A DNA stretch of 64,000 nucleotides from an uncultured Lachnospiraceae bacterium. GTDB lineage: Bacteria > Bacillota > Clostridia > Lachnospirales > Lachnospiraceae. Under the pieces are notes generated by a model. The model saw only the letters and a list, made by a program, of their open reading frames with translations. It had not been told where the DNA came from and searched no databases. The stretch spans positions 92,556-156,555 of the forward strand of contig CAJTTT010000004.1 of NCBI GenBank assembly GCA_910579285.1, read 5' to 3'. How positions within the stretch are numbered: position 1 is the first letter of the stretch; each line of letters begins with the position of its first letter. Shown here one piece after another: positions 26,484 through 35,311 of the stretch. The translations under genes and the position numbers were made by a program.

Positions 26484-26867
26484 TCACATAATTGACTGTA
26501 TGCTTTCCATCAGGGAAAACAACACCGGCATTCCCATAGAAAGAATATAGAGCTTGCCAAGCATTTCCACCTGTCCGGCCACACCGGCATACCCCGCATC
26601 CTTGCAGATACCCGCGCAGAACTCACAGGCATAGGTGGCGCCCACCGACTTTAAAAGCAGCGCCAGATAACTGTAATTTTCCCGCAGATACCCGCGCAGC
26701 GTCTCCATGCCCGACAGTATCTGCATAAAATAACGAGTGATATATTCCAGCAGCACAAAGCACACCGCAAGCGTCACATAAAACCCGTATTCTGCCTTAT
26801 GGCTCTTTAGCGACACCGCAAGCAGCACGCCTGCCACACCGATCACCCCGGCTTTAAACAGATCCAT
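26484..26867 (-). CDS. spoIIIAD: Stage III sporulation protein AD
   Basis: This 127-residue membrane protein has about four hydrophobic segments, beginning DLFKAGVIGVAGVLLAVSL and ending SMGMPVLFSLMESIQSI. ATG 26867 is preceded by GGGAGGG; a 13-codon extension overlaps nothing useful and has no ribosome binding site. It is related to SpoIIIAC and to type III export FliQ-like helices. Confidence 0.92.
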   Translation of the reverse strand: MDLFKAGVIGVAGVLLAVSLKSHKAEYGFYVTLAVCFVLLEYITRYFMQILSGMETLRGYLRENYSYLALLLKSVGATYACEFCAGICKDAGYAGVAGQVEMLGKLYILSMGMPVLFSLMESIQSIM

Positions 26868-26909
26868 CCCGTTTTCCCTCCCTGTTCTTTCCCCGGCGGA
26901 TACCATCCT

Positions 26910-27104
26910 CTACATTTCGAACAGCTTTTGCATCATCACAAACAGATCATAGATGTACGGAACGATCCATGTTAAAACAAGAATTAATCCCGCAAGGCTG
27001 ATTAGAAAGGCATGATCCTCTCTTCCGCTATGTTTTAAAACTTGATTTAATATTGTGACCAAGATACCGACCGCCGCTATCTTGAAAATCAGACTAACGC
27101 TCAT
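26910..27104 (-). CDS. spoIIIAC: Stage III sporulation protein AC
   Basis: This is a 64-residue two-helix membrane protein (SVSLIFKIAAVGILVTILNQ, then LAGLILVLTWIVPYIYDLF). The size and order are exactly those of SpoIIIAC. ATG 27104 has GGGGAGG five bases upstream. A GTG at 27125 overlapping the spoIIIAB stop is less likely. Confidence 0.93.
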   Translation of the reverse strand: MSVSLIFKIAAVGILVTILNQVLKHSGREDHAFLISLAGLILVLTWIVPYIYDLFVMMQKLFEM

Positions 27105-27121
27105 CCGTCCTCCCCTGTCCT

Positions 27122-27640
27122 TCACAGCAGCAGAATTGCCAGAAGCAGTCCTGTCAGAATGCTTACGCTGTGTATCATTTTTGATCTGTTTTCACAGGTT
27201 TCCTCCGCCTGCCGGTATCTGCCCTCCAAAAACGTCTCTGCCTGTCCGACCCGGCCAGCCTGGCCGTTCCCTTCCCGAAAGCGCATACTTCCCGCAAGCT
27301 CCGTCACCGTCCGTTTCTCATCCTCCCGCAGGGGAAGCCGGTCCAGACAGTTTCCAAGCTCCTCCTCCCAGACCTTTGGGAAATCCGTGCCGTTCTCCCC
27401 CGCCGTCCGCTTGTAGATCCGTTCAAAGCACTCTGAATAGCACTTGTCATTTAATTCAGCCAGCAGCAGACATATCTCCGGCATGGTATGTTTTCCGTAG
27501 GATATTTCGCTCCGCATCCGCCCCATCGTCTGAAACAGGATCCGCAAATGTCTTACCCTTTCCTTCTCCTGCCTGGCCAGACTGCTCCCCCACCCGGCAC
27601 AGCCGGCAAGAATACATAAAAAGCCTATTGCTTTGTACAT
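27122..27640 (-). CDS. spoIIIAB: Stage III sporulation protein AB
   Basis: This 172-residue protein has N- and C-terminal hydrophobic segments (YKAIGFLCILAGCAGWG and SVSILTGLLLAILLL) around a helical GspF-like domain. It overlaps spoIIIAA by 16 bases and has GGGGAAGGGA before its ATG, inside the spoIIIAA frame. Confidence 0.92.
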   Translation of the reverse strand: MYKAIGFLCILAGCAGWGSSLARQEKERVRHLRILFQTMGRMRSEISYGKHTMPEICLLLAELNDKCYSECFERIYKRTAGENGTDFPKVWEEELGNCLDRLPLREDEKRTVTELAGSMRFREGNGQAGRVGQAETFLEGRYRQAEETCENRSKMIHSVSILTGLLLAILLL

Positions 27641-28575
27641 AGCTTCCCTTCCCCGTCATAAATCCCGGTAATCCGGCCTGCCCCATGCCTGCGGTCCATC
27701 ATCACATACCGTTCAAACAGCCCCTGCTCCATTACATAGCGCATGTAATCTTTTTTCCTTACTTCTTCCACAGACCCGCCATGAATGGTGGCAAGCAGCT
27801 TACAGCCGCATCCGCCGGCCATCTGCAGCGCCTGTACATCGGCAAAGCTTCCCACCTCGTCCACGGCCAGCACCTGAGGTGCCATTGAGCGGATCAGCCG
27901 CATCATACCCTCCACTTTCGGACAGCCGTCCAGAATATCCGTTCGGATTCCCACGTCATTTTGCGCCACTCCAAGATAACTTCCCGCAATTTCAGACCGC
28001 TCATCAACCACACTCACATTGACACCCGCCCCATATGCTGTCCCATCCGACACCTGTCTTATGATATCCCGGAGCATCGTGGTCTTTCCGCCGCCCGGCG
28101 GAGAAATCAGAAGTGTGCTCCTCACCCGCCCCTCCGCAAACAGATGCGGCATCAGCGGATCCGCGGCCCCCCGTATCTGATGGGCGATACGGATATTTAA
28201 ATAACGTATGTATTTCATATTCCTGATCCGCCCCTCCTCATCCAGAATCACCTGTCCGGCCAGTCCGACCCGGTGGCCTCCCTGCACGGTCAGAAATCCC
28301 TGTCTGATCTCGTCCGCAAAAGCATAGATCGAATATCTGCACAGATGCCCCAGCATGTTCTCCAGTTCTTCCGCTTCCGGCCTGGCAGCGTCCTCCTGCC
28401 TGTCCACAAGCTCTCCCTGCCTGTCCACAAAGCGCTCCCTATTGTCCGCCAAAACTGTCAACGGCATACCTGCACGAATCCTGATTTCCTGGAGACGCTT
28501 CGCCAGTTTTGCCACGCCCCGCCACCTGTCCCTGTTTTCCTCTGGAAACAGTCCCAATATTTCTTCTGCGCGCAT
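27625..28575 (-). CDS. spoIIIAA: Stage III sporulation protein AA (ATPase)
   Basis: This secretion-type ATPase of about 316 residues has Walker A PPGGGKTTMLRDI and the following motif NVSVVDERSEIAGSY. It powers or gates the SpoIIIA channel. The likely start is ATG 28575 (28581 is possible), behind GGGGGG. A longer frame from a TTG at 28617 is not supported. The order AA to AH is complete in the window. Confidence 0.94.
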   Translation of the reverse strand: MRAEEILGLFPEENRDRWRGVAKLAKRLQEIRIRAGMPLTVLADNRERFVDRQGELVDRQEDAARPEAEELENMLGHLCRYSIYAFADEIRQGFLTVQGGHRVGLAGQVILDEEGRIRNMKYIRYLNIRIAHQIRGAADPLMPHLFAEGRVRSTLLISPPGGGKTTMLRDIIRQVSDGTAYGAGVNVSVVDERSEIAGSYLGVAQNDVGIRTDILDGCPKVEGMMRLIRSMAPQVLAVDEVGSFADVQALQMAGGCGCKLLATIHGGSVEEVRKKDYMRYVMEQGLFERYVMMDRRHGAGRITGIYDGEGKLCTKQ

Positions 28576-28786
28576 TTTCATTCCCCCCTTGCTTCGAACA
28601 CCATGCAGCAGATGCAAGGTGCGGATGTGACCAGCAGTTGTCCCATTACAATATATGAAGCTTTGTCCAAGTTATGCTTCAAAAAGAGGGACAATTTGTC
28701 TATCCTAAAAAAACCAGTGGCATTTCCTACGAAAAGAGGGTAGAATAGATAAGGAAAATGCTTAAAAAGGTAAAAGAGGATCAGAT

Positions 28787-29617
28787 ATGAAGCTGGACAT
28801 GCACTGTCACACAAAAGAAGGATCTCCCGACGGAAAACTGGAACTGCTGGAAAATATTTCCATTTTAAAACAGAAGGGCTATCAGGGAATGCTCATTACA
28901 GACCACAACTCCTACAAAGCCTACCGTTATTATAATAAGTTAAAGGAAAAGCCGGACGATTTTGTTGTCCTGAAAGGAATAGAATATGATACCATTAACG
29001 CCGGACACATGCTTATCATTATGCCTACCGGCGTCAGCCTGCCGATTCTGGAACTGCGGGGACTCCCCATCATTCTTCTCATAGAGATCGTACATTTTTA
29101 TGGCGGGATTATCGGGCCTGCACACCCTTGCGGCGAAAAGTTTCTGAGTATATGCAATACGCTGCGCGGCAAGTTCTACCAGCATATCTACCACAAATTC
29201 GATTTTGCAGAGGGCTACAATGCCTGCGAAGACGCGGATTCCAACATGCGCGCTATGGCTCTTGCCAAAAAATATGATCTGCCCTGTTTCGGCGGCAGTG
29301 ACTCCCACAAAGAGGACTGCGCCGGCTTTGGGTACACGGTTCTGCAGGAGGACATCACCTCCGAGACGGAGCTGATCAACTATATCCGCGCCGGAAAGCC
29401 CACCATGATCGGCGGCCGCCACTATATGCATACTACAAAGGCAAAACTCGGGAGAGCGAACAGCGTGCTCGTATACTCCTTCTGGCTCTACAATAAATTT
29501 CTCGCTCTGCTCCGCCGCAAAGCACGCAATTTCGAACTGATGGAAAATCAGCTTCTGGACTCCATCCGTGCCGGAAAACACAAGAATCCACGCTATATTC
29601 CGCTGGGAGATGAATAA
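28787..29617 (+). CDS. PHP-domain phosphoesterase
   Basis: This 276-residue protein has PHP metal motifs: DMHCHT at residues 4-9, ITDHNS near 45, and a late GSDSHKED near 185. Relatives include histidinol phosphatase-like and trpH-like phosphoesterases. The substrate is unknown. The C-terminal 60 residues are basic and hydrophobic and fall outside the core domain. It is divergent from spoIIIAA and ends in a hairpin shared with the next gene. AAAAGAGGATCAG precedes the ATG. Confidence 0.88.
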   Translation: MKLDMHCHTKEGSPDGKLELLENISILKQKGYQGMLITDHNSYKAYRYYNKLKEKPDDFVVLKGIEYDTINAGHMLIIMPTGVSLPILELRGLPIILLIEIVHFYGGIIGPAHPCGEKFLSICNTLRGKFYQHIYHKFDFAEGYNACEDADSNMRAMALAKKYDLPCFGGSDSHKEDCAGFGYTVLQEDITSETELINYIRAGKPTMIGGRHYMHTTKAKLGRANSVLVYSFWLYNKFLALLRRKARNFELMENQLLDSIRAGKHKNPRYIPLGDE

Positions 29618-29644
29618 GGCAGACACGCTAGGTATCTGCCTTAT
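29614..29644. terminator. Bidirectional hairpin containing both stop codons
   Basis: ATAAGGCAGA (29614-29623) and TCTGCCTTAT (29635-29644) form a perfect 10-bp stem. The PHP gene stop TAA lies in one arm and the opposing gene's TAG (29628-29630) in the loop. T-rich sequence is short on both sides, so termination is probable but not certain. Confidence 0.65.
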
Positions 29645-30575
29645 CATTAACAATCTCTTTCAGTTCTTCAAACTCACTCTCATACTCATCGCTTCGCATA
29701 GTCGGATTGTTTCGGATCATATCGCGCTTATAAAAATCAAGAAGGCTGCCATAGCCCGTTTCGCGCTCCAAATAGAGGCTGAACTTGCCTCGCAGTTCGG
29801 CAATCTCCTCCCTGACGCTCTCCCCGTATGCGGACGGCCTGCTTAAAAGCGCATCCTTTATGACAGCAAACCCCTGCTCCAGGCCAGCAGTCAAATCTTT
29901 CAGACGGGTGCTTCTGCGCTCCTCCCGGTCCAGACGTTTCTGCTCTTTCTCATCGTTGTTAAACGCAATCAGTACATCCAGACGCTTCTGCATGCGCAGC
30001 AGCTCCTCTTTCATTCCCATGAGCCTGACCATAAGATCACGCAGATCAAGAGCCGCCTTAAAAGAAAGCGTAAAATCAGCCACAACATAGATCGTAAGAA
30101 CTACCGTCAGATGATGCAGCAGCTTTTCCGACATAGAAAACATCAGCAGCTCAATGGGTCTGTGTATCACTCTGGTCATCATAATGGTGAAGAACCCCCA
30201 TGCAACCGAAGATCTCAGACAGATATGTCCCTTATAGTTCATAAACCGTCCCGTATAATCCCAGTATCTCATTTTAAAAAGCGACTCCATAGCGACTCCT
30301 GTCACATACTCGAGAGCCGTCGCACCGACCACACCCGCAAAATAGGTGAGCGCTATGTTATCCACAAAGGGCATGGATACCACCAGCATCATAATTGCGC
30401 CTGTGCCGTACAGCGGCAAAAAGGGGCCTCTCATAAAGCCCCTGTTCACCCATTTGCGGGATTTAAGCGACACAAAAACGGACTCAAAGCACCATCCTGC
30501 CAGACAATAAAAATAGAACAAAAACAACCATTGAAATCCTGTATAACAAAGCATAACTTTTAACCTTTCATCCAT
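29628..30575 (-). CDS. CmpB-type membrane protein (putative ABC-transporter type IV family)
   Basis: This 315-residue protein has about five membrane segments in its first 180 residues. Family hallmarks include LAGWCFESVFVSLKSRKWVNRG and MRYWDYTGRFMNYKGHICL across about 30230-30540. A long charged coiled coil follows (about 195-300). The family (ABC_trans_CmpB) has no firm function despite its name. Its ATG overlaps the stop of the COG0523 gene upstream (TGATG). The long C-terminal coil is unusual. Confidence 0.8.
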   Translation of the reverse strand: MDERLKVMLCYTGFQWLFLFYFYCLAGWCFESVFVSLKSRKWVNRGFMRGPFLPLYGTGAIMMLVVSMPFVDNIALTYFAGVVGATALEYVTGVAMESLFKMRYWDYTGRFMNYKGHICLRSSVAWGFFTIMMTRVIHRPIELLMFSMSEKLLHHLTVVLTIYVVADFTLSFKAALDLRDLMVRLMGMKEELLRMQKRLDVLIAFNNDEKEQKRLDREERRSTRLKDLTAGLEQGFAVIKDALLSRPSAYGESVREEIAELRGKFSLYLERETGYGSLLDFYKRDMIRNNPTMRSDEYESEFEELKEIVNDKADT

Positions 30576-31504
30576 CAGACGAAACTGATGATTTCCTCTT
30601 TCGGCGCCCTCGTCTGTTCCACACTCAAAGCGCGCAGTACCGGGCCTTCCCCCTGATACTGCTCAAAGTACGCGGTTTCCACCCGGGCAGTGACCTTCAC
30701 CCACTGCTGATCTTTAAGCCCTTCTGCCTGGCCGTACTCACAGGCATATCCGAGAAAAGCCATATCATCCGCACAGCAGGTCATCGCCATACGCCCCGGC
30801 ACAAAATAATCCTTCGGAAACTGCTTCGGTTTCAACACCATTCCCACAAAGGAAACCGTCTTGCCCTCATAGCGCTCCGGGTGATCCATAGAATCCAGAT
30901 ACCATATTCCATAACACTCGTTATCCAATTCCAGAACAGGAGCCTTCAGGTCATAGGGCAGATCTTCCTCCATAATCTCATTGATCTCCCCGTTGGCATC
31001 CTCGAAGACAATCTCCGCTTTCGGATTGATCGCCTTCACATTCCGTTTATAGCTGCCAAGATCCTCCACCCCATCGCATCGGTTAAAGATAATCAGCTCC
31101 GATTTTCGAATCTGCTCCGCAAGCAGGGACTTCATATTGGTAAAATACATGGGAAACGTGGAGGCGTCAATCGTGGTAATCTGCTGCTCTATCTTCCAAT
31201 GCCAAGGAAGCTTCATCTCCTTATAGTTCCACATACCGTTATACTCGATAATAATGCGCTCCGGCTTATGCTTCTTCTCCAGCTCAATCAGTCTGTGCGG
31301 AGTAAAGTCCTCCTCCTCGTCGATCATCTCAAGCACCGTGCGGCTCTGCCTCAGAAGCGTATCATCATACTCATTTTCCCCCTCTTCGCAGAGAATCAGC
31401 AGGGTTTTCCCCCGCACCTGAAAATACGGCTGTGCCAGCGTATAGGTGATAAACTCGGTCTTTCCGCTCTCCAGAAAGCCGTTAATCATATAGACTGGTT
31501 TCAA
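30575..31504 (-). CDS. COG0523 GTPase fused to a YcgQ/DUF1980-like domain
   Basis: The first 200 or so residues of this 309-residue protein resemble CobW/COG0523 GTPases: GFLESGKTEF P-loop, IIIEYNGMW and IFNRCDGVEDL. The CxCC metal motif seen in typical members is absent. The C-terminal 100 residues look like the C-terminal part of YcgQ-type (DUF1980) proteins, with VSFVGMVLKPKQFPKDYFV and MAMTCCADDMAFLG. YcgQ-type proteins are tied to metal-linked permeases in other bacteria. The fusion is an inference from sequence memory. It follows the His-rich GTPase and precedes the CmpB gene. Confidence 0.75.
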   Translation of the reverse strand: MKPVYMINGFLESGKTEFITYTLAQPYFQVRGKTLLILCEEGENEYDDTLLRQSRTVLEMIDEEEDFTPHRLIELEKKHKPERIIIEYNGMWNYKEMKLPWHWKIEQQITTIDASTFPMYFTNMKSLLAEQIRKSELIIFNRCDGVEDLGSYKRNVKAINPKAEIVFEDANGEINEIMEEDLPYDLKAPVLELDNECYGIWYLDSMDHPERYEGKTVSFVGMVLKPKQFPKDYFVPGRMAMTCCADDMAFLGYACEYGQAEGLKDQQWVKVTARVETAYFEQYQGEGPVLRALSVEQTRAPKEEIISFV

Positions 31505-31555
31505 TCTTCTTTCATCCCTTTCTCTCTTCTTTCCAGTTCACCCTGCGGCCTCTTC

Positions 31556-32794
31556 CTATTTCCCGAAAAGCGCCGCCAGTTTTCCCTCGTTCAAGCCGGA
31601 GCCGATCACACAGAATTTTCCTGTCACGCCGGGTTTTCCGTCCCTGACGTTGCTCTCCTCCGGCACATAATCAAAATAAATCCAGCCGCCGTCTGCACCG
31701 GCCACCATACCCTTCGCTCGAAGTACGATGCCGTATTCCTCCTCCCGGTCAAGCGCTGCCAGGATATGCGTGATCTCCTCCTTCGTGTATACCGCTGGCG
31801 TCTCAAGCCCCCAGCTCGTAAAGACTTCATCCGCATGATGATGGTCATGGCCGTGGCCGTGATCATGGCAGCAATGTCCATGTTCCCCGTGGTCGTGATC
31901 ATGTCCGTGATGGCAGTGTTCGTGCTCTTCATGCTCGTGTCCGTGATGGCTGTGCCCATGCTCTTCCTCTTCATGCCCATGACAGCAGCGCCCATGCTCT
32001 TCATGCTCGTGTCCGTGATGGCTGTGCCCGTGCTCTTCCTCTTCATGCCCATGACAGCAGTGCCCGTGCTCTTCCTCTTCATGCCCATGATGGCAATGCC
32101 CGTGCTCCTCAAGCTCTTCCTCGTGATGGCAGTCTGCATGGTGATGGTGTGCCTCCCGCATCTCCATCACTTCCCGCATCAGCTCTGCCTCCAGATCCTT
32201 GGCTCCCTCAATGGTCTCAAGAATGTCCTTCCCCTCGAGCGCGTCCCAGGGCGTGGTGATGATCGTGGCCTTCGTATTGTGCTCACGGATCAGCGCCACG
32301 CAGGCAGCGAGCTTCTCCTCGCTTATCTTATCTGTCCTGCTTAACACAATCGTCCCGGCGTGCTCGATCTGATTCACAAAAAATTCACCGAAGTTTTTAA
32401 TATACATTCTGCACTTGCAGGCGTCCACCACAGCTACCGCACTGTTTAACTGTACATCCCTGTCCTTCATGGCATCCTGCACTGCCTTCATCACGTCCGA
32501 AAGCTTCCCTACGCCGGAAGGTTCTATCAGAATGCGCTCCGGCGCATAAGTGTCCAGCACTTCCTTCAGGGATGTACCGAAATCTCCCACCAGAGAACAG
32601 CAGATACAGCCGGAATTCATCTCCTTGATCTCAATGCCGGATTCCTGCAAAAATCCTCCGTCTATGCCGATCTCCCCGAACTCGTTCTCAATCAGCGCCA
32701 CCTTCGTATCCGCCAGCGCCTCCTTTAGGAGCTTACCGATCAGCGTTGTTTTCCCGGCTCCGAGAAACCCTGAGAAAATATCAATCTTAGTCAT
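31556..32794 (-). CDS. COG0523 (CobW/ZNG-like) GTPase with long His/Cys-rich segment
   Basis: This 412-residue G3E GTPase has the P-loop GFLGAGKTTLIGKL (residues 9-22), the CxCC metal motif in NSGCICC and IEPSG. The nucleotide specificity motif is LSRTDK. Between the GTPase and the C-terminal CobW domain lies a metal-binding segment of about 105 residues (about 214-320). It is built of repeats such as HGHCCHGHEEEE and HGHSHHGHEHEE. Relatives deliver or buffer zinc, cobalt or nickel. Zinc is likely here but not provable. GGAAAGGAAGG precedes the ATG. Gene order suggests co-transcription with the next two genes. Confidence 0.9.
   Translation of the reverse strand: MTKIDIFSGFLGAGKTTLIGKLLKEALADTKVALIENEFGEIGIDGGFLQESGIEIKEMNSGCICCSLVGDFGTSLKEVLDTYAPERILIEPSGVGKLSDVMKAVQDAMKDRDVQLNSAVAVVDACKCRMYIKNFGEFFVNQIEHAGTIVLSRTDKISEEKLAACVALIREHNTKATIITTPWDALEGKDILETIEGAKDLEAELMREVMEMREAHHHHADCHHEEELEEHGHCHHGHEEEEHGHCCHGHEEEEHGHSHHGHEHEEHGRCCHGHEEEEHGHSHHGHEHEEHEHCHHGHDHDHGEHGHCCHDHGHGHDHHHADEVFTSWGLETPAVYTKEEITHILAALDREEEYGIVLRAKGMVAGADGGWIYFDYVPEESNVRDGKPGVTGKFCVIGSGLNEGKLAALFGK
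31836..32160. repeat. Coding tandem repeats for the His/Cys-rich segment
   Basis: Units of about 36-42 bases encoding alternating HGHxxHGH and Glu-rich blocks repeat through this stretch, for example the recurring CATGATGGC and CTCTTCCTCTTCATG words. The repeat makes long open frames in other frames that are not genes. Copy number is likely to vary between strains. Confidence 0.8.
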
Positions 32795-32813
32795 GCCGCA
32801 TCCTTCCTTTCCA

Positions 32814-33623
32814 CTAGTCCAAATTTAATTTTCTGCTCATTACATACCATGTCAGCATATAGTACACCACACAGCTCAAAATTCCTGCCAGCAGCGTTGT
32901 CTCCCACTGATTATCAAAATAGGAACCATAACCCCAATAAGTATTTTGGGTAACCTGATTCCGAATAAAAAGGGTCATTATCAAATACAATCCCTGGATC
33001 AGCTGCTCCACAAAATAAATGCCGATATACCAGGCAAAGGAGAGCAGAAGCTTATGGTTGGCAGAAAGCTGCCCAAGAGAAATGCACGCCCCCATCTTGA
33101 GCACTTTCGCAAAAATGGAAAACAGGAATGCAAGCAGCGTCATAATAACTGTAAAAGCCGAAATCTTTTCCGCTCCCAGATACTCGATCATATCCACCAT
33201 GCCCTCCATCATGGAGTGGAAAATCTCACTCGATGACGCAAGCAGAAAAATGACGGACAGATAAATAAATGTAATATTAATAATTACCCATGCGGCGCTG
33301 ACCAATACCTTCGCAATAATAATATGATGCGTATCCACCGGCAGCGTGTGCAGCAGATACCCCTGGTCACCATATGTGGAAGTGTAAAAACGATAAATCA
33401 GAAAGATCGTTGTGCCAACACATACCGCAAACATACTTCCCACATAAGTGAAAAGCACCATGACTGCCAAAAAATCCACCATCGTAAATTCACTGTAGTT
33501 TGTCTGTTCCATCAGAAGCATCATGCACCTGGCCAGTCCCGTCATCGCCACAGTCAGAATGTTCGCAGACAAAAGCAGTTTCCAGGTAGCCTTCCACTCG
33601 TACTTCATCAGTTTCCCTAACAT
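32814..33623 (-). CDS. ABC transporter permease (ABC-2 type)
   Basis: This 269-residue protein has about six membrane segments (for example SANILTVAMTGLARCMMLL, AVMVLFTYVGSMFAVCVG) and begins LGKLMKYEWKATWK, typical of ABC-2 export permeases. It overlaps the ATPase gene by 7 bases, so the two form one transporter. The cargo is unknown. Confidence 0.85.
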   Translation of the reverse strand: MLGKLMKYEWKATWKLLLSANILTVAMTGLARCMMLLMEQTNYSEFTMVDFLAVMVLFTYVGSMFAVCVGTTIFLIYRFYTSTYGDQGYLLHTLPVDTHHIIIAKVLVSAAWVIINITFIYLSVIFLLASSSEIFHSMMEGMVDMIEYLGAEKISAFTVIMTLLAFLFSIFAKVLKMGACISLGQLSANHKLLLSFAWYIGIYFVEQLIQGLYLIMTLFIRNQVTQNTYWGYGSYFDNQWETTLLAGILSCVVYYMLTWYVMSRKLNLD

Positions 33624-34315
33624 GCGAACACCTCCCTGAAAAACCGATCCACAGACTTGCGCTCGTTGCGTCTGATCTGCTCCGCTCCTGCCTGCAGCAC
33701 GATGCTTCCATACTTGATGAATACCACTTCGTCCAGAATGTTCTCCACATCCGAGATCAGATGGGTGGAGAGCAGAATGGAGCCGCAGCGGTTATAATTG
33801 TTCACAATGGTATGAAGAATATAATCTCTGGCGGCAGGGTCTACGCCCGCGATCGGCTCGTCCAGTATGTAGAGATCCGCATCCCGGCTCATCACCATGA
33901 TAAGCTGCACTTTCTCTTTCGTTCCCTTGGAAAGGTTTTTCAGCCTCTCCTGGGGTGGAATCTGCAGCCTTGCCAGCATGTCATAGGCTCTGTCCACCCT
34001 AAAATCCGGGTAAAAGTCCTGAAAATACTGTACCAGTTCAAGCACCTTCATACCGGGCTGTAAATAGGTCCGCTCCGGCAGATAGGAAATCCGCAGCTTC
34101 GTGTCCACCCCCGGGCGATGCCCGTTAATCAGCACCTCCCCAGCCGTCGGCTTCAAAAGACCGTTCATAATTTTGATCAGCGTGGTCTTTCCGCTGCCGT
34201 TAGGTCCCAAAAGGCCGATAATCCGGCCCCTCTCCAGATTTAAGTTGACCTGGTTCAATGCGATCTTTCTTCCGTAGGTCTTTGTCAGGCCCATACACTG
34301 CACCACAGGCATCAT
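33617..34315 (-). CDS. ABC transporter ATP-binding protein
   Basis: This 232-residue ATPase has Walker A LGPNGSGKTTLIK, the signature-region LSKGTKEKVQL (a variant of LSGGQ typical of the YtrB-like group) and Walker B LYILDEPIAGVDP. The start at 34315 has GGGGAAGGAAGG upstream. A longer frame runs into the preceding gene and is not used. It pairs with the permease that follows. Confidence 0.9.
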   Translation of the reverse strand: MMPVVQCMGLTKTYGRKIALNQVNLNLERGRIIGLLGPNGSGKTTLIKIMNGLLKPTAGEVLINGHRPGVDTKLRISYLPERTYLQPGMKVLELVQYFQDFYPDFRVDRAYDMLARLQIPPQERLKNLSKGTKEKVQLIMVMSRDADLYILDEPIAGVDPAARDYILHTIVNNYNRCGSILLSTHLISDVENILDEVVFIKYGSIVLQAGAEQIRRNERKSVDRFFREVFAC

Positions 34316-34337
34316 AGCAATCCTTCCTTCCCCGGTC

Positions 34338-35210
34338 TCAAGAAACCGTGATACGATAGGACGCCTCAAAAGCCGTCCCCGACAATTGTTGTCCCCACTC
34401 CCGTTCTTCAAAATTCCCCGTAAAATCTACGCTGTCACACCGGCCATACCACGGCTCGATGCAGATAAAAGGCGCCTTTTTCTTCGGCGGCGACCAGATG
34501 CCAAACAGCGGCGCGTCGAAATCCACCGTCAGATACGGTGTCCCGTCGGGCCGCGCCAGCGCCACACTGTGCGCCTGATTCCCCTCAATCACAAGCGCGT
34601 CATTGTCAAAAAGGTCTGCGGTGACAGCAAGCGCCCCGTCCCGCAGCTCGTATGTCTTCTTTTCCTTTCCTGCCAGGCCTCCCTCAATGCAGGTGGATAT
34701 GATCTGATCCTTCACATCAAAGAGCAGTTTATACTGGGTCTGGTCTGTCCCCGGGTCAATGGGACACAGAAATCCGGGATGTCCGCCGATGGAAAACCAG
34801 ACCGGCTCTCCTGACTGACTGGCCACCCTCCATTTCACCACCACCGCAGCCCCTGCAAGCTCATAACCAATTTCCAGAAGAAACGGATACGGATACTTCT
34901 GTAATGTCTCCTCATTGGAACTTAGGGTAAACCAGATTTCCGAAGCCACCTGGCTCTTGAGCTGAAATTCCATATCCCTGGCAAAACCGTGCTGTCCCAT
35001 CTTATACTCCCTGCCGTCCACACGGTATGTACCGTCCTTTAAGCCTCCCACAATGGGAAAGAGCACCGGCGATGTCCGTCCCCAGTAGGCAGAATCCCCA
35101 TGCCACATGTACTCCCTGTGATCCGGCAGGCTCTTTAAAGACTTAAGCTCTGCCCCCAGACTGTCAACCTGTATCGTAATCTTATCATTGCTGATCTGAA
35201 ATAACGCCAT
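34338..35210 (-). CDS. Aldose 1-epimerase family protein
   Basis: This 290-residue protein has the galactose-mutarotase fold signs: MWHGDSAYWGRTSPVLFPIVG, YKMGQHGFARDMEF and IGGHPGF, with PKKKAPFICIEPWYG near the end. The family includes aldose 1-epimerases and hexose-6-phosphate epimerases. The substrate is unknown. ATG 35210 has AGGAGGAGG upstream; an upstream extension to 35288 is not supported. The next gene starts 22 bases later. Confidence 0.88.
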   Translation of the reverse strand: MALFQISNDKITIQVDSLGAELKSLKSLPDHREYMWHGDSAYWGRTSPVLFPIVGGLKDGTYRVDGREYKMGQHGFARDMEFQLKSQVASEIWFTLSSNEETLQKYPYPFLLEIGYELAGAAVVVKWRVASQSGEPVWFSIGGHPGFLCPIDPGTDQTQYKLLFDVKDQIISTCIEGGLAGKEKKTYELRDGALAVTADLFDNDALVIEGNQAHSVALARPDGTPYLTVDFDAPLFGIWSPPKKKAPFICIEPWYGRCDSVDFTGNFEEREWGQQLSGTAFEASYRITVS

Positions 35211-35311
35211 AACCTCCTCCTTTTCTTCACCCCTTACTGCAGTAACCCCCAATGCGCCGTAAGCGCCCATCTTCGACCATTGTATCACAGCTTGCCGAAA
35301 AAAGGTATCTT

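Noticed and set aside
28640..28700. Sigma-E promoter for the spoIIIA operon
   Set aside because: A CATATATT word upstream of spoIIIAA resembles a sigma-E -10, but the -35 and spacing do not fit well enough to list it.
31624..32139. 171-residue minus-strand frame with MGMKRKSTGTA repeats
   Set aside because: It is a shifted frame of the His/Cys-rich coding repeat; no independent start signal is present.
31836..32160. Possible CRISPR or satellite array
   Set aside because: The repeats are in frame, code for His/Glu blocks and lie inside a recognised gene.
30881..32344. 487-residue plus-strand open frame opposite the two COG0523 GTPase genes
   Set aside because: It is antisense to recognised proteins and its MAVPVLFLFMPM-type repeats are just the reverse of the His-rich coding repeats.
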